Part shown: positions 36,748-46,810 of the stretch, in pieces
Layout: each line of letters begins with the position of its first letter
How positions within the stretch are numbered: position 1 is the first letter of the stretch
DNA from: Pluralibacter sp. UBA7423
GTDB taxonomy: Bacteria > Pseudomonadota > Gammaproteobacteria > Enterobacterales > Enterobacteriaceae
DNA length: 64,000 nucleotides
Direction of reading: 5' to 3'
Assembly (NCBI GenBank): GCA_002470465.1
Contig: DKMD01000023.1
Span: forward strand, 1-64,000
Notes under the pieces: model-generated
What the model was told of the DNA's origin: nothing
What the model saw: only the letters and a program-made list of their open reading frames with translations
Databases searched by the model: none
Program-made: the position numbers and the translations under genes

Positions 36748-38910
36748 ATGACAGATAACGTAAAACAGGCGCACCCGCACGCGTCGGGCAGTGATGAAAT
36801 TGATATTGGCCGCCTGGTCGGTACGGTGGTGGAGGCCAAATGGTGGGTGCTTGGCATTACCTCGCTGTTTGCCGCCGCAGCGGTGATTTATACCCTGTTC
36901 GCCACGCCTATCTACAGTGCGGATGCATTGGTGCAGATTGAGCAGGACACCAGCAGCTCGCTGGTGCAGGATTTAAATTCGGCCCTGAGCAACAAACCCC
37001 CCGCGTCCGACGCGGAGATCCAACTGATTCAGTCGCGTATGGTGCTCGGCAAAACGGTGGACGATCTGAATCTGGATATCGCGGTCACCAAAAACACGAT
37101 GCCGGTGTTTGGTGCGGGCTGGGAGCGCCTGATGGGGCGCGCGAACGAAAGCGTCAGTGTTGAAACGTTCACCGTTCCGGCGGGCATGCATGACCAGGTT
37201 TTCACTCTTGAAGTACTCGGGCATAACCGCTACCAGCTGACCAGCGACGGCGGATTCAGTGCGCGCGGTGAAGTTGGCCAGCCGCTCAGTAAGTCGGGTG
37301 TTACCCTGCTGGTCAGCGCCATTCACGCGCAGGCGGGCGGTGAGTTTACCGTCACCAAATACTCCACGCTCGGCATGATCAACACGCTGCAAAACAACCT
37401 TTCCGTGACGGAAAACGGTAAAGACACCGGCGTCCTGAGCCTGACCTATACAGGTGAAGATAAAAACCAGATCCGCGAAATTCTCAACAGCATTGCGCAG
37501 AACTATCTGGCGCAGAACGTGGAGCGCAAATCGGAAGAGGCCTCCCGCAGCCTGAGCTTCCTCGCGAAGCAGCTGCCGGAAGTGCGTGAGCGTCTGGATT
37601 CCGCTGAAAACAAGCTCAACGCCTACCGCCAGCAGAAAGATTCTGTGGATATGTCTCTGGAAGCGAAGTCCGTTCTTGATTCGGTGGTGAACATTGATGC
37701 TCAGCTCAACCAGCTGACCTTCAGCGAAGCGGAGATTTCCAAGCTCTACACCAAAAAGCATCCTGCCTACCGCACGCTGCTGGAAAAACGCCGCACGCTG
37801 GAAGAAGAGAAGGCCAATCTGAACAAACGCATCACCGCGATGCCGGAAACCCAGCAGGAAATCGTACGCCTGACGCGCGACGTAGAGTCCGGCCAGCAGG
37901 TTTATATGCAGCTGCTGAACAAACAGCAGGAGCTGAAGATTCAAGAAGCGAGCACCGTCGGCGATGTGCGCATCGTTGACCCGGCGATCACCCAGCCGGG
38001 CGTGCTGAAGCCGAAAAAGGCGCTGATTATCCTCGGCGGCATTATTCTCGGCCTGATGCTCTCCATTCTCGGCGTGCTGCTGCGCTCGCTGTTTAACCGC
38101 GGCATTGAAAGCCCGCAGGTGCTGGAGGATAACGGCATCAACGTTTATGCCAGCATTCCGCTCTCTGAGTGGCAGAAGCAGCGCGATCAGGTCAAAACGA
38201 TTAAGGGCGTTAAGCGCTTCAAGCAGAGCCAGCTGCTGGCGGTGGGTAACCCAACGGACCTCGCGATTGAAGCGGTGCGCAGCCTGCGTACCAGCCTGCA
38301 CTTTGCCATGATGCAGGCCAGCAACAACGTGTTGATGTTAACCGGGGTCAGCCCGTCAATCGGTAAAACGTTCGTCTGCGCCAACCTGGCGGCGGTGATC
38401 AGCCAGACCGGCAAGCGTGTGCTGCTGATCGACTGCGATATGCGTAAGGGTTATACCCACGAACTGCTGGGAACGACGAATGAGAGCGGCCTGTCAGACG
38501 TGCTGGTCGGCAAAGCGGATATCGCGAACTGTGCTAAACGCACGTCCATTACTAACTTCGACCTGGTGACCCGCGGGCAGGTGCCGCCGAATCCGTCTGA
38601 GCTGTTGATGAGCGATCGCTTCAGCGAGCTGGTGAACTGGGCGAGCAAAAACTACGACCTGGTGCTGATCGATACGCCGCCAATCCTCGCGGTAACCGAT
38701 GCCGGCATAATTGGTCGCCATGCGGGCACCACGCTGATGGTGGCTCGTTATGCGGTCAATACCCTGAAGGAAGTGGAAACCAGCCTCAGCCGCTTTGAGC
38801 AAAACGGTATTCAGGTGAAAGGCGTGATCCTCAACTCCATCTTCCGCCGGGCTACCGGCTACCAGGATTACGGCTACTACGAGTACGAGTACAAGTCCGA
38901 CAGTAAATAA
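36748..38910 (+). CDS. wzc: polysaccharide co-polymerase and tyrosine autokinase Wzc
   Basis: PCP-2a inner-membrane protein coupling polymerisation to export through Wza. The assigned ATG (with CAGGGATAACA before it) gives 720 residues, the E. coli length. A longer frame starts 12 codons upstream inside wzb. Order: TM1 about 32-52, a Wzz-type periplasmic domain with coiled coils to about 420, TM2 about 425-445, then the BY-kinase domain. The kinase has Walker A GVSPSIGKT (Lys540), Walker A' LLIDCDMR and Walker B LVLIDTPP. It ends in a tyrosine-rich tail YQDYGYYEYEYK that is phosphorylated in the family. Confidence 0.97.
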   Translation: MTDNVKQAHPHASGSDEIDIGRLVGTVVEAKWWVLGITSLFAAAAVIYTLFATPIYSADALVQIEQDTSSSLVQDLNSALSNKPPASDAEIQLIQSRMVLGKTVDDLNLDIAVTKNTMPVFGAGWERLMGRANESVSVETFTVPAGMHDQVFTLEVLGHNRYQLTSDGGFSARGEVGQPLSKSGVTLLVSAIHAQAGGEFTVTKYSTLGMINTLQNNLSVTENGKDTGVLSLTYTGEDKNQIREILNSIAQNYLAQNVERKSEEASRSLSFLAKQLPEVRERLDSAENKLNAYRQQKDSVDMSLEAKSVLDSVVNIDAQLNQLTFSEAEISKLYTKKHPAYRTLLEKRRTLEEEKANLNKRITAMPETQQEIVRLTRDVESGQQVYMQLLNKQQELKIQEASTVGDVRIVDPAITQPGVLKPKKALIILGGIILGLMLSILGVLLRSLFNRGIESPQVLEDNGINVYASIPLSEWQKQRDQVKTIKGVKRFKQSQLLAVGNPTDLAIEAVRSLRTSLHFAMMQASNNVLMLTGVSPSIGKTFVCANLAAVISQTGKRVLLIDCDMRKGYTHELLGTTNESGLSDVLVGKADIANCAKRTSITNFDLVTRGQVPPNPSELLMSDRFSELVNWASKNYDLVLIDTPPILAVTDAGIIGRHAGTTLMVARYAVNTLKEVETSLSRFEQNGIQVKGVILNSIFRRATGYQDYGYYEYEYKSDSK

Positions 38911-38916
38911 CCGTTA

Positions 38917-39034
38917 CCCTCACCCCGACCCTCTCCCTGAAAGGGAGAGGGAGAAAGACGCCCGGAGTAACAAGACGTCAATACGTCTACGGATTGTCCC
39001 CTCGCCCCTCTGGGGAGAGGGTTAGGGTGAGGGG
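38917..39034. repeat. G-rich inverted repeat pair (CCCTCACCC... family), wzc-wcaA gap
   Basis: CCCTCACCCCGACCCTCTCC followed by its partial complement, then a spacer, then the inverse form ending GGGTTAGGGTGAGGGG. The same unit recurs at 44126, 51009/51129 and 54076. It fills most of the 146-bp wzc-wcaA gap in a tightly packed operon. Confidence 0.8.
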
Positions 39035-39056
39035 CAAGCCACTTTAGGGGAACACA

Positions 39057-39899
39057 ATGACAACAGCAAACCCTTTGATCTCCATTTATATGCCGACCTG
39101 GAACCGACAGCAGCTGGCCATTCGCGCCATCAAATCGGTGCTGCGCCAGGACTATCCGCACTGGGAAATGATCATTGTTGACGACTGCTCCTCTTCCTTT
39201 GAACAGCTGGAGCAGTTTGTCGCGGGGCTGGACGACGCGCGTATCAGCTACGTTCGCAACGACTTTAACTCTGGCGCTTGCGCGGTGCGTAACCAGGCCA
39301 TTTTGCAGGCCAGGGGGCAGTTTATTACCGGTATCGACGACGACGATGAGTGGACACCGAATCGTCTTTCGGTCTTCCTCGAACACAAACATCAGCTGAC
39401 GACACATGCCTTTTTGTACGCTAACGACTACGTCTGCGAAGGGGAAGTCTACTCCCAGCCGGCGAGCCTGCCGCTGTACCCGAAATCACCGTTCTCCCGC
39501 AAGCTGTTCTTTAAGCGCAACATCATCGGCAATCAGGTGTTCAGCTGGGCCTGGCGCTTCAAAGAGAGCCTGTTCGATACCGAACTGAAGGCGGCGCAGG
39601 ACTACGACATTTTCCTGCGCATGGTCACGGAATACGGCGAACCGTGGAAGGTAGAAGAGGCGACCCAAATTCTGCACATCAATCATGGCGAAATGCAGAT
39701 AACGTCGTCGCCGAAGAAGTTCTCCGGCTACTTCCACTTCTACCGCAAGCACAAAGACAAGTTCGACCGGGCGAGCAAAAAGTATCAGCTTTTCACGCTC
39801 TACCAGATCCGCAATAAGCGCATGAACTGGCGCACACTGCTGACCTTATTGTCCGTGCGCAACGGCAAACGCCTGGCCGACGGCCTGCGGGGGAAATGA
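39057..39899 (+). CDS. wcaA: colanic acid glycosyltransferase WcaA (GT2)
   Basis: GT-A fold family 2 transferase of 280 residues (E. coli 279). N-terminal ISIYMPTWNRQQLAIRAIKSVL is followed by IIVDDCSSS, and the DXD-type motif GIDDDDEW lies near 93-100, where nucleotide-sugar and metal bind. No membrane segment is evident. Biochemical work on the E. coli colanic pathway assigns WcaA to glucuronic acid addition. The stop overlaps the wcaB start (ATGA). Confidence 0.94.
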   Translation: MTTANPLISIYMPTWNRQQLAIRAIKSVLRQDYPHWEMIIVDDCSSSFEQLEQFVAGLDDARISYVRNDFNSGACAVRNQAILQARGQFITGIDDDDEWTPNRLSVFLEHKHQLTTHAFLYANDYVCEGEVYSQPASLPLYPKSPFSRKLFFKRNIIGNQVFSWAWRFKESLFDTELKAAQDYDIFLRMVTEYGEPWKVEEATQILHINHGEMQITSSPKKFSGYFHFYRKHKDKFDRASKKYQLFTLYQIRNKRMNWRTLLTLLSVRNGKRLADGLRGK

Positions 39900-40390
39900 T
39901 GTGGCTTGAAGATCTACGCGCTAACAGCTGGAGCCTGCGCCCGTGCTGTATGGTGGTCAGCTATCGCATCGCCCACTTCTGTTCGGTGTGGCGCAAGAAA
40001 AGCGTCATCAACAACCTCTGGGCTGCTCCGATCCTGCTGATGTACCGCTTTATCACCGAATGCCTGTTCGGCTACGAAATTCAGGCGGCTGCCACCATTG
40101 GTCGCCGCTTCACCATTCATCACGGCTATGCCGTCGTTATCAATAAATTCGTGGTGGCGGGCGATGATTTCACCATTCGCCACGGCGTGACGATTGGTAA
40201 TCGCGGGCCGGATAGCCTGGTGTGTCCGGTTATTGGCAACGGCGTAGAGCTGGGTGCCAACGTGGTGATGATTGGTGATATCACCATCGGCAACAACGTC
40301 ACCGTTGGGGCGGGCAGCGTGGTGCTGGAGAGCGTGCCGGACAACGCGCTGGTGGTAGGTGAAAAAGCGCGGGTAAAGGTAATTAAATGA
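39896..40390 (+). CDS. wcaB: colanic acid O-acetyltransferase WcaB
   Basis: A 164-residue (E. coli 162) left-handed beta-helix acyltransferase with hexapeptide repeats like serine acetyltransferase: GRRFTIHHGYAVVINK, FTIRHGVTIGN, LGANVVMIGDITIGNNVTVGAGSVVLES. The catalytic His lies in TIHHGY or IRHGV. It transfers acetyl from acetyl-CoA to a sugar (a fucose) of the colanic repeat. It overlaps wcaA and wcaC by four bases on either side. Confidence 0.94.
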   Translation: MMWLEDLRANSWSLRPCCMVVSYRIAHFCSVWRKKSVINNLWAAPILLMYRFITECLFGYEIQAAATIGRRFTIHHGYAVVINKFVVAGDDFTIRHGVTIGNRGPDSLVCPVIGNGVELGANVVMIGDITIGNNVTVGAGSVVLESVPDNALVVGEKARVKVIK

Positions 40391-41604
40391 ATATTCTGCA
40401 ATTTAACGTCCGTCTCGCGGAAGGCGGGGCGGCAGGCGTGGCGCTGGATCTGCACCAGCGGGCGCTGCAAAAGGGGCTGCCGTCGCGTTTTGTGTACGGC
40501 TATGGCAAAGGCGGCAAGAAAAGCGTCAGCCATGACGACTACCCGAACGTCATTAAACAAACGTCACGCGTGACCTCAATGGCGAATCTGGCGCTGTTTC
40601 GCCTGTTCAATCGCGATGTGTTCGGCAACCTCAACAATCTGTACCGCACCGTAACCCGTACCGCCGGGCCGGTGGTGCTGCATTTTCACGTGCTGCACAG
40701 CTACTGGCTGAATCTGGAAGAGGTGGTGGATTTCTGCCACAAGCTGAAAGAGCACAAGCGGGATGTGCGATTTGTCTGGACGCTCCACGATCACTGGAGT
40801 GTGACCGGGCGCTGTGCGTTCCTCGACGGCTGTGAGGAGTGGAAAAGCGGCTGCGGAAAATGCCCGACGCTGACCAATTACCCGCCGGTAAAAATCGACC
40901 GCGCGAGCCAGCTGGTGAGCGGTAAGCGTCAGCTGTTTCGCGAGATGATCGCGCTGGGCTGTCAGTTTATCTCTCCGAGCCAGCACGTTGCCGATGCCTT
41001 TAACCGTCTGTATGGGGAAGGCCACTGCCAGATCATTAACAACGGCATTGATGTGGCGACCGAAGCGATTCTCGCCGAGCTGGCGCCACAGAGCGTGACG
41101 GGAAGCAAACCGAAAATTGCCGTTGTTGCCCATGACCTGCGCTATGACGGAAAAACGAATCAGCAGCTGGTGCGCGACATCGTGGCGCTCGGCGATGCGG
41201 TGGAAGTGCACACCTTCGGCAAGTTTTCACCCTTTGAAGGGCGCAACGTCATTAACCACGGCTTTCTGACCAACAAGCGCCAGCTGATGAGTGAGCTCAA
41301 TCAGCTTGACGCACTGCTGTTCACCTCACGGGTTGATAACTACCCGCTGATTTTATGCGAAGCGCTCTCCATCGGCGTGCCGGTGATCGCCACCCCAAGC
41401 GAGGCTGCGCAGGAAGTGCTGGAAAAATCCGGCGGACGGACCGTCACTGAAGAAGAAGCGCTGGCGCTGGTCACGAAGCCGAAAGCGGAGATTGCGCAGG
41501 CGATTTTTGGCACCACGCTTGAGGCGTTCCGTGACCGCAGTCGCCAGGCGTACAGCGGACAACAGATGCTGGAGGAGTATGTCTCGTTCTATCAGAATCT
41601 GTAG
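40387..41604 (+). CDS. wcaC: colanic acid glycosyltransferase WcaC (GT4)
   Basis: GT-B fold retaining transferase of 405 residues, the E. coli length. The N-terminal domain has GGAAGVALDLHQRALQKG. The C-terminal Rossmann domain contains LLFTSRVDNYPLILCEALSIGVPVIATPSEA, with the family-4 E-x7-E-like nucleotide-sugar site. A cysteine-rich segment (CAFLDGCEEWKSGCGKCP, about 140-157) suggests a bound metal. E. coli work assigns galactose transfer. Its 3' end overlaps wcaD by 26 bp. Confidence 0.93.
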   Translation: MNILQFNVRLAEGGAAGVALDLHQRALQKGLPSRFVYGYGKGGKKSVSHDDYPNVIKQTSRVTSMANLALFRLFNRDVFGNLNNLYRTVTRTAGPVVLHFHVLHSYWLNLEEVVDFCHKLKEHKRDVRFVWTLHDHWSVTGRCAFLDGCEEWKSGCGKCPTLTNYPPVKIDRASQLVSGKRQLFREMIALGCQFISPSQHVADAFNRLYGEGHCQIINNGIDVATEAILAELAPQSVTGSKPKIAVVAHDLRYDGKTNQQLVRDIVALGDAVEVHTFGKFSPFEGRNVINHGFLTNKRQLMSELNQLDALLFTSRVDNYPLILCEALSIGVPVIATPSEAAQEVLEKSGGRTVTEEEALALVTKPKAEIAQAIFGTTLEAFRDRSRQAYSGQQMLEEYVSFYQNL

Positions 41605-42799
41605 CTATCTGCTGCTGCCGCTGATTTACCTGCTGGTTAACGTCAAGATTGCCCAGCTTGGTGAAAGCTTCCCTATTACCATTGTGACCTTTTTGCCGGT
41701 GCTTTTATTGCTCTACGTTGAGCGCATCAACCTGAAAAAGCTGATGATTGCGCTGGGGGCCGGGGCCGGACTGACGCTTTTTAACTACATTTTTGGTCAG
41801 TCGCTGGATGCCAGCAAGTATGTCACCTCGACCATGCTGTTTGTCTACATCGTCATCATTATTGGGATGGTGTGGAGTATTCGCTTCAAAACGGTTTCCC
41901 CCCACAACCATCGTAAGATTTTGCGCTTCTTTTATGTGGTGGTTGCGCTGGTGGTGATGCTGGCGGCACTGGAAATGGCGCAGATTATCCTCAGCGGCGG
42001 CAGTAGCCTGATGGAGACGATTTCGAAATATCTGATTTACTCCAACAGCTATGTACTGAACTTTATCAAGTTCGGCGGTAAGCGAACCACCGCGCTTTAT
42101 TTCGAACCGGCATTCTTCGCTCTGGCACTAATCTCAATTTGGCTCAGCATCAAACAGTTCGGTATCAAAACGCCTAAGACCGATGCTATGATTCTGGCAG
42201 GAATCGTTCTCTCAGGATCGTTTTCAGGGGTGATGACCTTTATCCTGTTTTATTTGCTGGAGTGGGCTTTCCAGTATCTGAATAAGGAAGCGATCAGCAA
42301 AAAGCTGCCGCTGGCAATTATTTCGCTGGCCGTATTTTTAGTGGGGCTTGTTTTTGCCTTTCCGTATATATCGGAGCGCCTTGGCGATCTCGGAACGGAA
42401 GGGTCGTCATCGTATTATCGTATTATCGGGCCGCTGGTCATGGTGGGTTATTCATTGACCCATATCGACGGCGTTGTGCGTTTCGGATCGCTTTATGAAT
42501 ATGTCGCATCATTCGGAATCTTTAACGGTGCGGACGTCGGCAAAACCATAGACAATGGTCTGTATCTGCTGATTATTTATTTTTCGTGGTTCGCCGTATT
42601 ACTGACTGCCTGGTATATGTCGAAAGTCGCCAGAATGATGATTAGCGCATTTGGTAATAACCAAAACTTTCGCGTGCAGCTGTATCTGTTTTTCCCGGTG
42701 TCGCTGTTCTTTACCGGTTCGATATTTAGCCCGGAATATGCGTTTTTAATTGTCTGTCCTTTTATTCTGCGTAAAGCGCTGAAGCTCACGGACAGCTAA
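41579..42799 (+). CDS. wcaD: colanic acid polymerase WcaD
   Basis: Predicted Wzy-type inner-membrane polymerase with about ten TM helices and 406 residues (E. coli 405). Start chosen at the ATG within the wcaC end (41579), preceded by GGAGGAG and matching the E. coli N-terminus ([18 protein letters not shown]). The frame is open 29 codons upstream but reads wcaC in another frame. A large soluble loop includes [17 protein letters not shown], and conserved [17 protein letters not shown] resembles Wzy motifs. A+T content rises here relative to wcaC, common for polymerases. Confidence 0.92.
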   Translation: MSRSIRICSYLLLPLIYLLVNVKIAQLGESFPITIVTFLPVLLLLYVERINLKKLMIALGAGAGLTLFNYIFGQSLDASKYVTSTMLFVYIVIIIGMVWSIRFKTVSPHNHRKILRFFYVVVALVVMLAALEMAQIILSGGSSLMETISKYLIYSNSYVLNFIKFGGKRTTALYFEPAFFALALISIWLSIKQFGIKTPKTDAMILAGIVLSGSFSGVMTFILFYLLEWAFQYLNKEAISKKLPLAIISLAVFLVGLVFAFPYISERLGDLGTEGSSSYYRIIGPLVMVGYSLTHIDGVVRFGSLYEYVASFGIFNGADVGKTIDNGLYLLIIYFSWFAVLLTAWYMSKVARMMISAFGNNQNFRVQLYLFFPVSLFFTGSIFSPEYAFLIVCPFILRKALKLTDS

Positions 42800-42813
42800 T
42801 AAGGAGTCAAAAC

Positions 42814-43560
42814 ATGCTGCTGAGTGTGATTACCGTTGCATTTCGAAATTATGAAGGCGTGGTGAAAACCTGGGCGTCACTGGCTCATCTGGCACGCGAT
42901 CCGGGCATAGAGTTTGAGTGGATTGTCGTCGATGGCGGCTCTGCGGATGGTACCGAGGAGTTTCTAAAAAAACTCAACGGTGACTGTGGCTTACGCTATG
43001 TCAGTGAAAAGGATAACGGCATCTACGACGCCATGAACAAAGGGATAACCATGGCGCAAGGTCAGTTCGCCATCTTCCTCAACTCTGGCGACGTGTTCCA
43101 TGAAGATATTGCCGCGAGCGTGCGTCAGTTAAGGAACAAAAACGATCGGGCCATGTATATCGGTGATGCCATGCTGGATTTTGGCGAAGGTCACAAAGTG
43201 CGTCGTAGTGCGAAACATGGCTGGTATATCTACCACAGCTTGCCGGCAAGCCATCAGGCTATTTTCTTTCCGCTGAGTGGATTGCAGAAATACCCTTACG
43301 ATTTGCAGTATCGGGTCTCTTCCGATTATGCGCTGGCGGCAAGAATGTATAAAGAGGGCTATGCCTTTAAACGCATAAAAGGTCTGGTGTCTGAATTTTC
43401 CATGGGTGGGGTGTCAACCTCAAATAATCTGGAATTGTGCCAGGATGCGAAGAAAGTGCAGCGCCAGATATTGCGGGTTCCGGGTTTCTGGGCAGAAATG
43501 TCTTATATGCTCAGATTGCGCACGACGGGTAAAACGAAAGCCTTATATAACAAAGTCTGA
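42814..43560 (+). CDS. wcaE: colanic acid glycosyltransferase WcaE (GT2)
   Basis: GT-A fold family 2 transferase with 248 residues, as in E. coli. N-terminal [21 protein letters not shown], then the nucleotide site [16 protein letters not shown], and [15 protein letters not shown] plus FLNSGD as the DXD-equivalent region. It is cytoplasmic, acting on the undecaprenyl-linked intermediate; fucose addition is reported for E. coli WcaE. It sits 14 nt after wcaD with an AAGGAG site. Confidence 0.94.
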   Translation: MLLSVITVAFRNYEGVVKTWASLAHLARDPGIEFEWIVVDGGSADGTEEFLKKLNGDCGLRYVSEKDNGIYDAMNKGITMAQGQFAIFLNSGDVFHEDIAASVRQLRNKNDRAMYIGDAMLDFGEGHKVRRSAKHGWYIYHSLPASHQAIFFPLSGLQKYPYDLQYRVSSDYALAARMYKEGYAFKRIKGLVSEFSMGGVSTSNNLELCQDAKKVQRQILRVPGFWAEMSYMLRLRTTGKTKALYNKV

Positions 43561-43575
43561 ATATAAGGATAACGC

Positions 43576-44115
43576 ATGCAGGAATTAAAGGGTTTCTCGG
43601 TGCCAAAAGGGTTTCGGGGGGCGGGTGGTATTAAAGTTCAGCTGTGGTGGGCGGTACAGGCAACGTTATTTGCCTGGTCACCACAAATACTGTATCGCTG
43701 GCGGGCATTTTTATTACGCCTGTTTGGCGCAAAAATCGGAAAAAACGTAGTTGTTCGTCCATCGGTGAAGATTACTTATCCGTGGAAATTAACGCTGGGC
43801 GATTATGCCTGGGTCGGCGATGACGCGGTGTTATATACCCTGGGTGAAATTACCATTGGTGCAAATTCAGTGGTTTCCCAGAAGTGTTATTTGTGTACCG
43901 GCAGTCACGATTATATGAGCGCGCACTTTGACATTAATGCGACGCCGATTGTGATTGGCGAGAAATGCTGGCTGGCAACGGATGTGTTTGTGGCACCCGG
44001 CGTGACGATCGGTGACGGCACCGTCGTGGGCGCACGCAGCAGCGTTTTTAAATCGCTACCGGCAAACGTGATTTGCCGTGGCAATCCCGCAGTAACGATA
44101 CGCCAACGAGCGTGA
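43576..44115 (+). CDS. wcaF: colanic acid acetyltransferase WcaF
   Basis: A 179-residue left-handed beta-helix acetyltransferase of the maltose/galactoside O-acetyltransferase class (E. coli 182; the last residues differ). Hexapeptide repeats run from [22 protein letters not shown] to [21 protein letters not shown], and the catalytic His is in CTGSHDY. It acetylates a sugar of the colanic repeat. A 121-nt gap with an inverted-repeat element separates it from gmd. Confidence 0.93.
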   Translation: MQELKGFSVPKGFRGAGGIKVQLWWAVQATLFAWSPQILYRWRAFLLRLFGAKIGKNVVVRPSVKITYPWKLTLGDYAWVGDDAVLYTLGEITIGANSVVSQKCYLCTGSHDYMSAHFDINATPIVIGEKCWLATDVFVAPGVTIGDGTVVGARSSVFKSLPANVICRGNPAVTIRQRA

Positions 44116-44125
44116 GTGCTTTCAC

Positions 44126-44199
44126 TCTCACCCTAACCCTCTGAGAAGAGGGGACGGTTTTCTCCCTCACCCCTTTGGGGAGAGGGCTGGGGTGAGGGG
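44126..44199. repeat. G-rich inverted repeat pair, wcaF-gmd gap
   Basis: CTCACCCTAACCCTCTGAGA with AGAGGGG, then CCCTCACCCCTTTGGGGAGA with GGGCTGGGGTGAGGGG. Same family as the unit at 38917, with a shorter spacer. It fills the gap up to the gmd Shine-Dalgarno region. Confidence 0.8.
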
Positions 44200-44236
44200 C
44201 AAGGGCAACCTGAACTATTTACAGAGGAAAATTATC

Positions 44237-45358
44237 ATGACTAAAGTCGCACTCATTACCGGCGTTACCGGGCAAGATGGCTCTTATCTGGCCGAACTGC
44301 TGCTTGAGAAAGGCTATGAAGTTCACGGTATCAAGCGCCGTGCATCTTCCTTCAACACCGAGCGCGTGGATCACATTTACCAGGATCCGCACGCCAGCAA
44401 CCCGAAATTCCACCTGCACTACGGCGATCTGACCGACACCTCCAACCTGACCCGTATTCTGCAGGAAGTGCAGCCGGACGAAGTCTACAACCTGGGTGCG
44501 ATGAGCCACGTTGCGGTCTCCTTTGAATCACCGGAATACACCGCTGACGTGGATGCCATCGGCACGCTGCGCCTGCTGGAGGCAATTCGCTTCCTGGGCC
44601 TCGAGAAGAAAACCCGTTTCTACCAGGCCTCCACCTCCGAGCTGTATGGCCTGGTGCAGGAAATCCCACAGAAAGAAACCACGCCGTTCTACCCGCGCTC
44701 TCCGTATGCGGTAGCGAAAATGTACGCCTACTGGATCACCGTTAACTACCGTGAATCCTACGGCATGTACGCGTGCAACGGCATTCTATTCAACCACGAA
44801 TCTCCACGCCGTGGCGAAACCTTCGTGACCCGCAAAATCACCCGCGCGATTGCCAACATCGCTCAGGGCCTGGAGAAGAAGCTGCACCTCGGCAATATGG
44901 ACTCCCTGCGCGACTGGGGCCACGCCAAGGACTACGTGAAAATGCAGTGGATGATGCTGCAGCAGGAAAAACCGGAAGATTTTGTTATCGCCACCGGCGT
45001 GCAGTACTCCGTGCGTCAGTTCGTGGAAATGGCAGCAGCACAGCTGGGCATCAAACTGCGCTTTGAAGGCACCGGCGTGGAAGAGAAAGGTATCGTCGTT
45101 TCCGTGACTGGCCATGACGCACCGGGCGTGAAGCCGGGCGATGTGATTGTTGAGGTTGACCCGCGCTACTTCCGCCCTGCTGAAGTGGAAACCCTGCTGG
45201 GCGATCCGACCAAAGCGCACGAAAAACTGGGCTGGAAACCAGAAACCACCCTGCAGGAAATGGTCAGCGAAATGGTCGCCAAAGATCTGGAAGCGGCGAA
45301 GAAACACTCCCTGCTTAAGGCTCACGGCTACGAGGTAGCCATCGCGCTGGAGTCCTGA
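44237..45358 (+). CDS. gmd: GDP-mannose 4,6-dehydratase
   Basis: NADP-dependent extended SDR converting GDP-D-mannose to GDP-4-keto-6-deoxymannose, first step to GDP-L-fucose. The start at the ATG after AGAGGAAAAT gives 373 residues, exactly E. coli. An open frame extends 15 codons upstream into repeat sequence. The cofactor motif [12 protein letters not shown] is at 8-19, the catalytic STSELYG near 131-137 and YAVAKMY with the YxxxK pair near 157-163. It is followed after three bases by fcl, the next enzyme. Confidence 0.98.
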   Translation: MTKVALITGVTGQDGSYLAELLLEKGYEVHGIKRRASSFNTERVDHIYQDPHASNPKFHLHYGDLTDTSNLTRILQEVQPDEVYNLGAMSHVAVSFESPEYTADVDAIGTLRLLEAIRFLGLEKKTRFYQASTSELYGLVQEIPQKETTPFYPRSPYAVAKMYAYWITVNYRESYGMYACNGILFNHESPRRGETFVTRKITRAIANIAQGLEKKLHLGNMDSLRDWGHAKDYVKMQWMMLQQEKPEDFVIATGVQYSVRQFVEMAAAQLGIKLRFEGTGVEEKGIVVSVTGHDAPGVKPGDVIVEVDPRYFRPAEVETLLGDPTKAHEKLGWKPETTLQEMVSEMVAKDLEAAKKHSLLKAHGYEVAIALES

Positions 45359-45361
45359 TTA

Positions 45362-46327
45362 ATGACTAAGCAACGTATTTTCGTCGCGGGCCACCGCGGC
45401 ATGGTGGGGTCGGCGATTGAACGCCTGCTTGAACAGCGCGGTGATGTGGAGCTGGTTGTGCGCACCCGCGATGAGCTGAACCTGCTCGACAGCAAAGCGG
45501 TGAACAATTTCTTCGCTGAACAGCGTATCGACCAGGTGTATCTGGCGGCGGCGAAGGTCGGCGGGATCGTGGCGAATAACACGTTCCCGGCGGATTTCAT
45601 CTACGAGAACATGATGATCGAGAGCAACATCATTCACGCAGCGCACATGCACAACGTGAACAAGCTGCTGTTCCTCGGGTCATCATGCATTTACCCGAAG
45701 ATGGCGAAGCAGCCAATCCCGGAAAGCGAGCTGCTGCAGGGCACCCTTGAGGCGACCAACGAGCCGTATGCGATCGCTAAAATTGCCGGGATCAAGCTGT
45801 GCGAATCCTACAACCGTCAGCATAACCGCGACTACCGTTCGGTGATGCCGACCAACCTGTATGGCCCGCACGACAACTTCCACCCAAGTAATTCGCACGT
45901 GATCCCCGCGCTGCTGCGCCGTTTCCACGAAGCGACGCTGGAAAACGCCGCTGACGTGGTGGTGTGGGGCAGCGGCACGCCGATGCGTGAATTCCTTCAC
46001 GTGGACGACATGGCCGCTGCCAGCATTCACGTGATGGAGCTGGACCGCGAGGTGTGGCAGGAAAACACCGAGCCGATGCTGTCGCACATTAACGTCGGCA
46101 CCGGCGTGGACTGCACCATTCGCGAACTGGCGCAAACCATCGCCAAAGTGGTGGGCTACAAAGGGCGTGTGGTATTCGATGCGACTAAACCTGACGGCAC
46201 GCCGCGCAAGCTGCTGGACGTTTCCCGCCTGCATCAGCTGGGCTGGTATCACGAAGTGACGCTGGAAGCGGGGCTTGCGAGCACGTACCAGTGGTTCCTT
46301 GAAAATCAGCATCGCTTCCGGGGGTAA
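45362..46327 (+). CDS. fcl: GDP-L-fucose synthase (WcaG)
   Basis: Bifunctional 3,5-epimerase/4-reductase that completes GDP-L-fucose synthesis with NADPH. It has 321 residues as in E. coli. The Rossmann motif is [13 protein letters not shown] (8-20), the Ser/Cys catalytic segment is FLGSSCIYP near 104-112, and [15 protein letters not shown] supplies the YxxxK pair. The NTD region ending [15 protein letters not shown] is conserved. Spacing to gmd and gmm is three bases each. Confidence 0.98.
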   Translation: MTKQRIFVAGHRGMVGSAIERLLEQRGDVELVVRTRDELNLLDSKAVNNFFAEQRIDQVYLAAAKVGGIVANNTFPADFIYENMMIESNIIHAAHMHNVNKLLFLGSSCIYPKMAKQPIPESELLQGTLEATNEPYAIAKIAGIKLCESYNRQHNRDYRSVMPTNLYGPHDNFHPSNSHVIPALLRRFHEATLENAADVVVWGSGTPMREFLHVDDMAAASIHVMELDREVWQENTEPMLSHINVGTGVDCTIRELAQTIAKVVGYKGRVVFDATKPDGTPRKLLDVSRLHQLGWYHEVTLEAGLASTYQWFLENQHRFRG

Positions 46328-46330
46328 CGC

Positions 46331-46810
46331 ATGTTTCTGAAGCCAGAAGATTTTGCCACCGTGGTGCGTTCCACGCCGCTCATCTCCATTGATTTGATTG
46401 TCGAGAACGCCCAGGGCGAATTTCTGCTCGGGAAACGCAATAACCGTCCGGCACAGGGCTTCTGGTTCGTGCCGGGCGGGCGAGTGCAGAAAGATGAGCG
46501 TCTCGCCGATGCCTTTACGCGCCTGACCGAAGCGGAACTGGGCATGAGCCTGCCGATGTCTGCGGGCGAGTTTTACGGCGTCTGGCAGCACTTCTATGAC
46601 GACAACTTTTCCGGCACGGATTTCAGCACCCATTACGTGGTGCTGGGCTTTCGCCTGAAAGTGGACGGCAGCACGCTGAGGTTGCCTGACGATCAGCACA
46701 ACGACTATCGCTGGCTGACGAAAGAGGCTCTGCTGGCGGCGGACAATGTGCACGCCAATAGCCGCGCCTACTTTCATGATGAAAAAACCACGGAGGCACC
46801 GCTTCTGTGA
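46331..46810 (+). CDS. gmm: GDP-mannose mannosyl hydrolase (Nudix) Gmm
   Basis: Unusual Nudix enzyme that hydrolyses GDP-mannose (and GDP-glucose) to GDP plus sugar, which may balance pools for colanic acid. It has 159 residues. The Nudix-like region reads [23 protein letters not shown], lacking the standard REUXEE glutamate pattern as known for this subfamily, which uses a base-displacement at C1 of the sugar. The stop overlaps the wcaI start by four bases. Confidence 0.95.
   Translation: MFLKPEDFATVVRSTPLISIDLIVENAQGEFLLGKRNNRPAQGFWFVPGGRVQKDERLADAFTRLTEAELGMSLPMSAGEFYGVWQHFYDDNFSGTDFSTHYVVLGFRLKVDGSTLRLPDDQHNDYRWLTKEALLAADNVHANSRAYFHDEKTTEAPLL

Noticed and set aside
36973..38301. 442-codon open frame antisense to wzc
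   Set aside because: It is a codon-bias shadow: its composition is His/Gln/Arg-rich, it has no family motif, and the sense strand encodes an intact 720-residue Wzc.
45683..46777. 364-codon open frame antisense to fcl and gmm
   Set aside because: Covers two intact, tightly spaced genes and has no motif.
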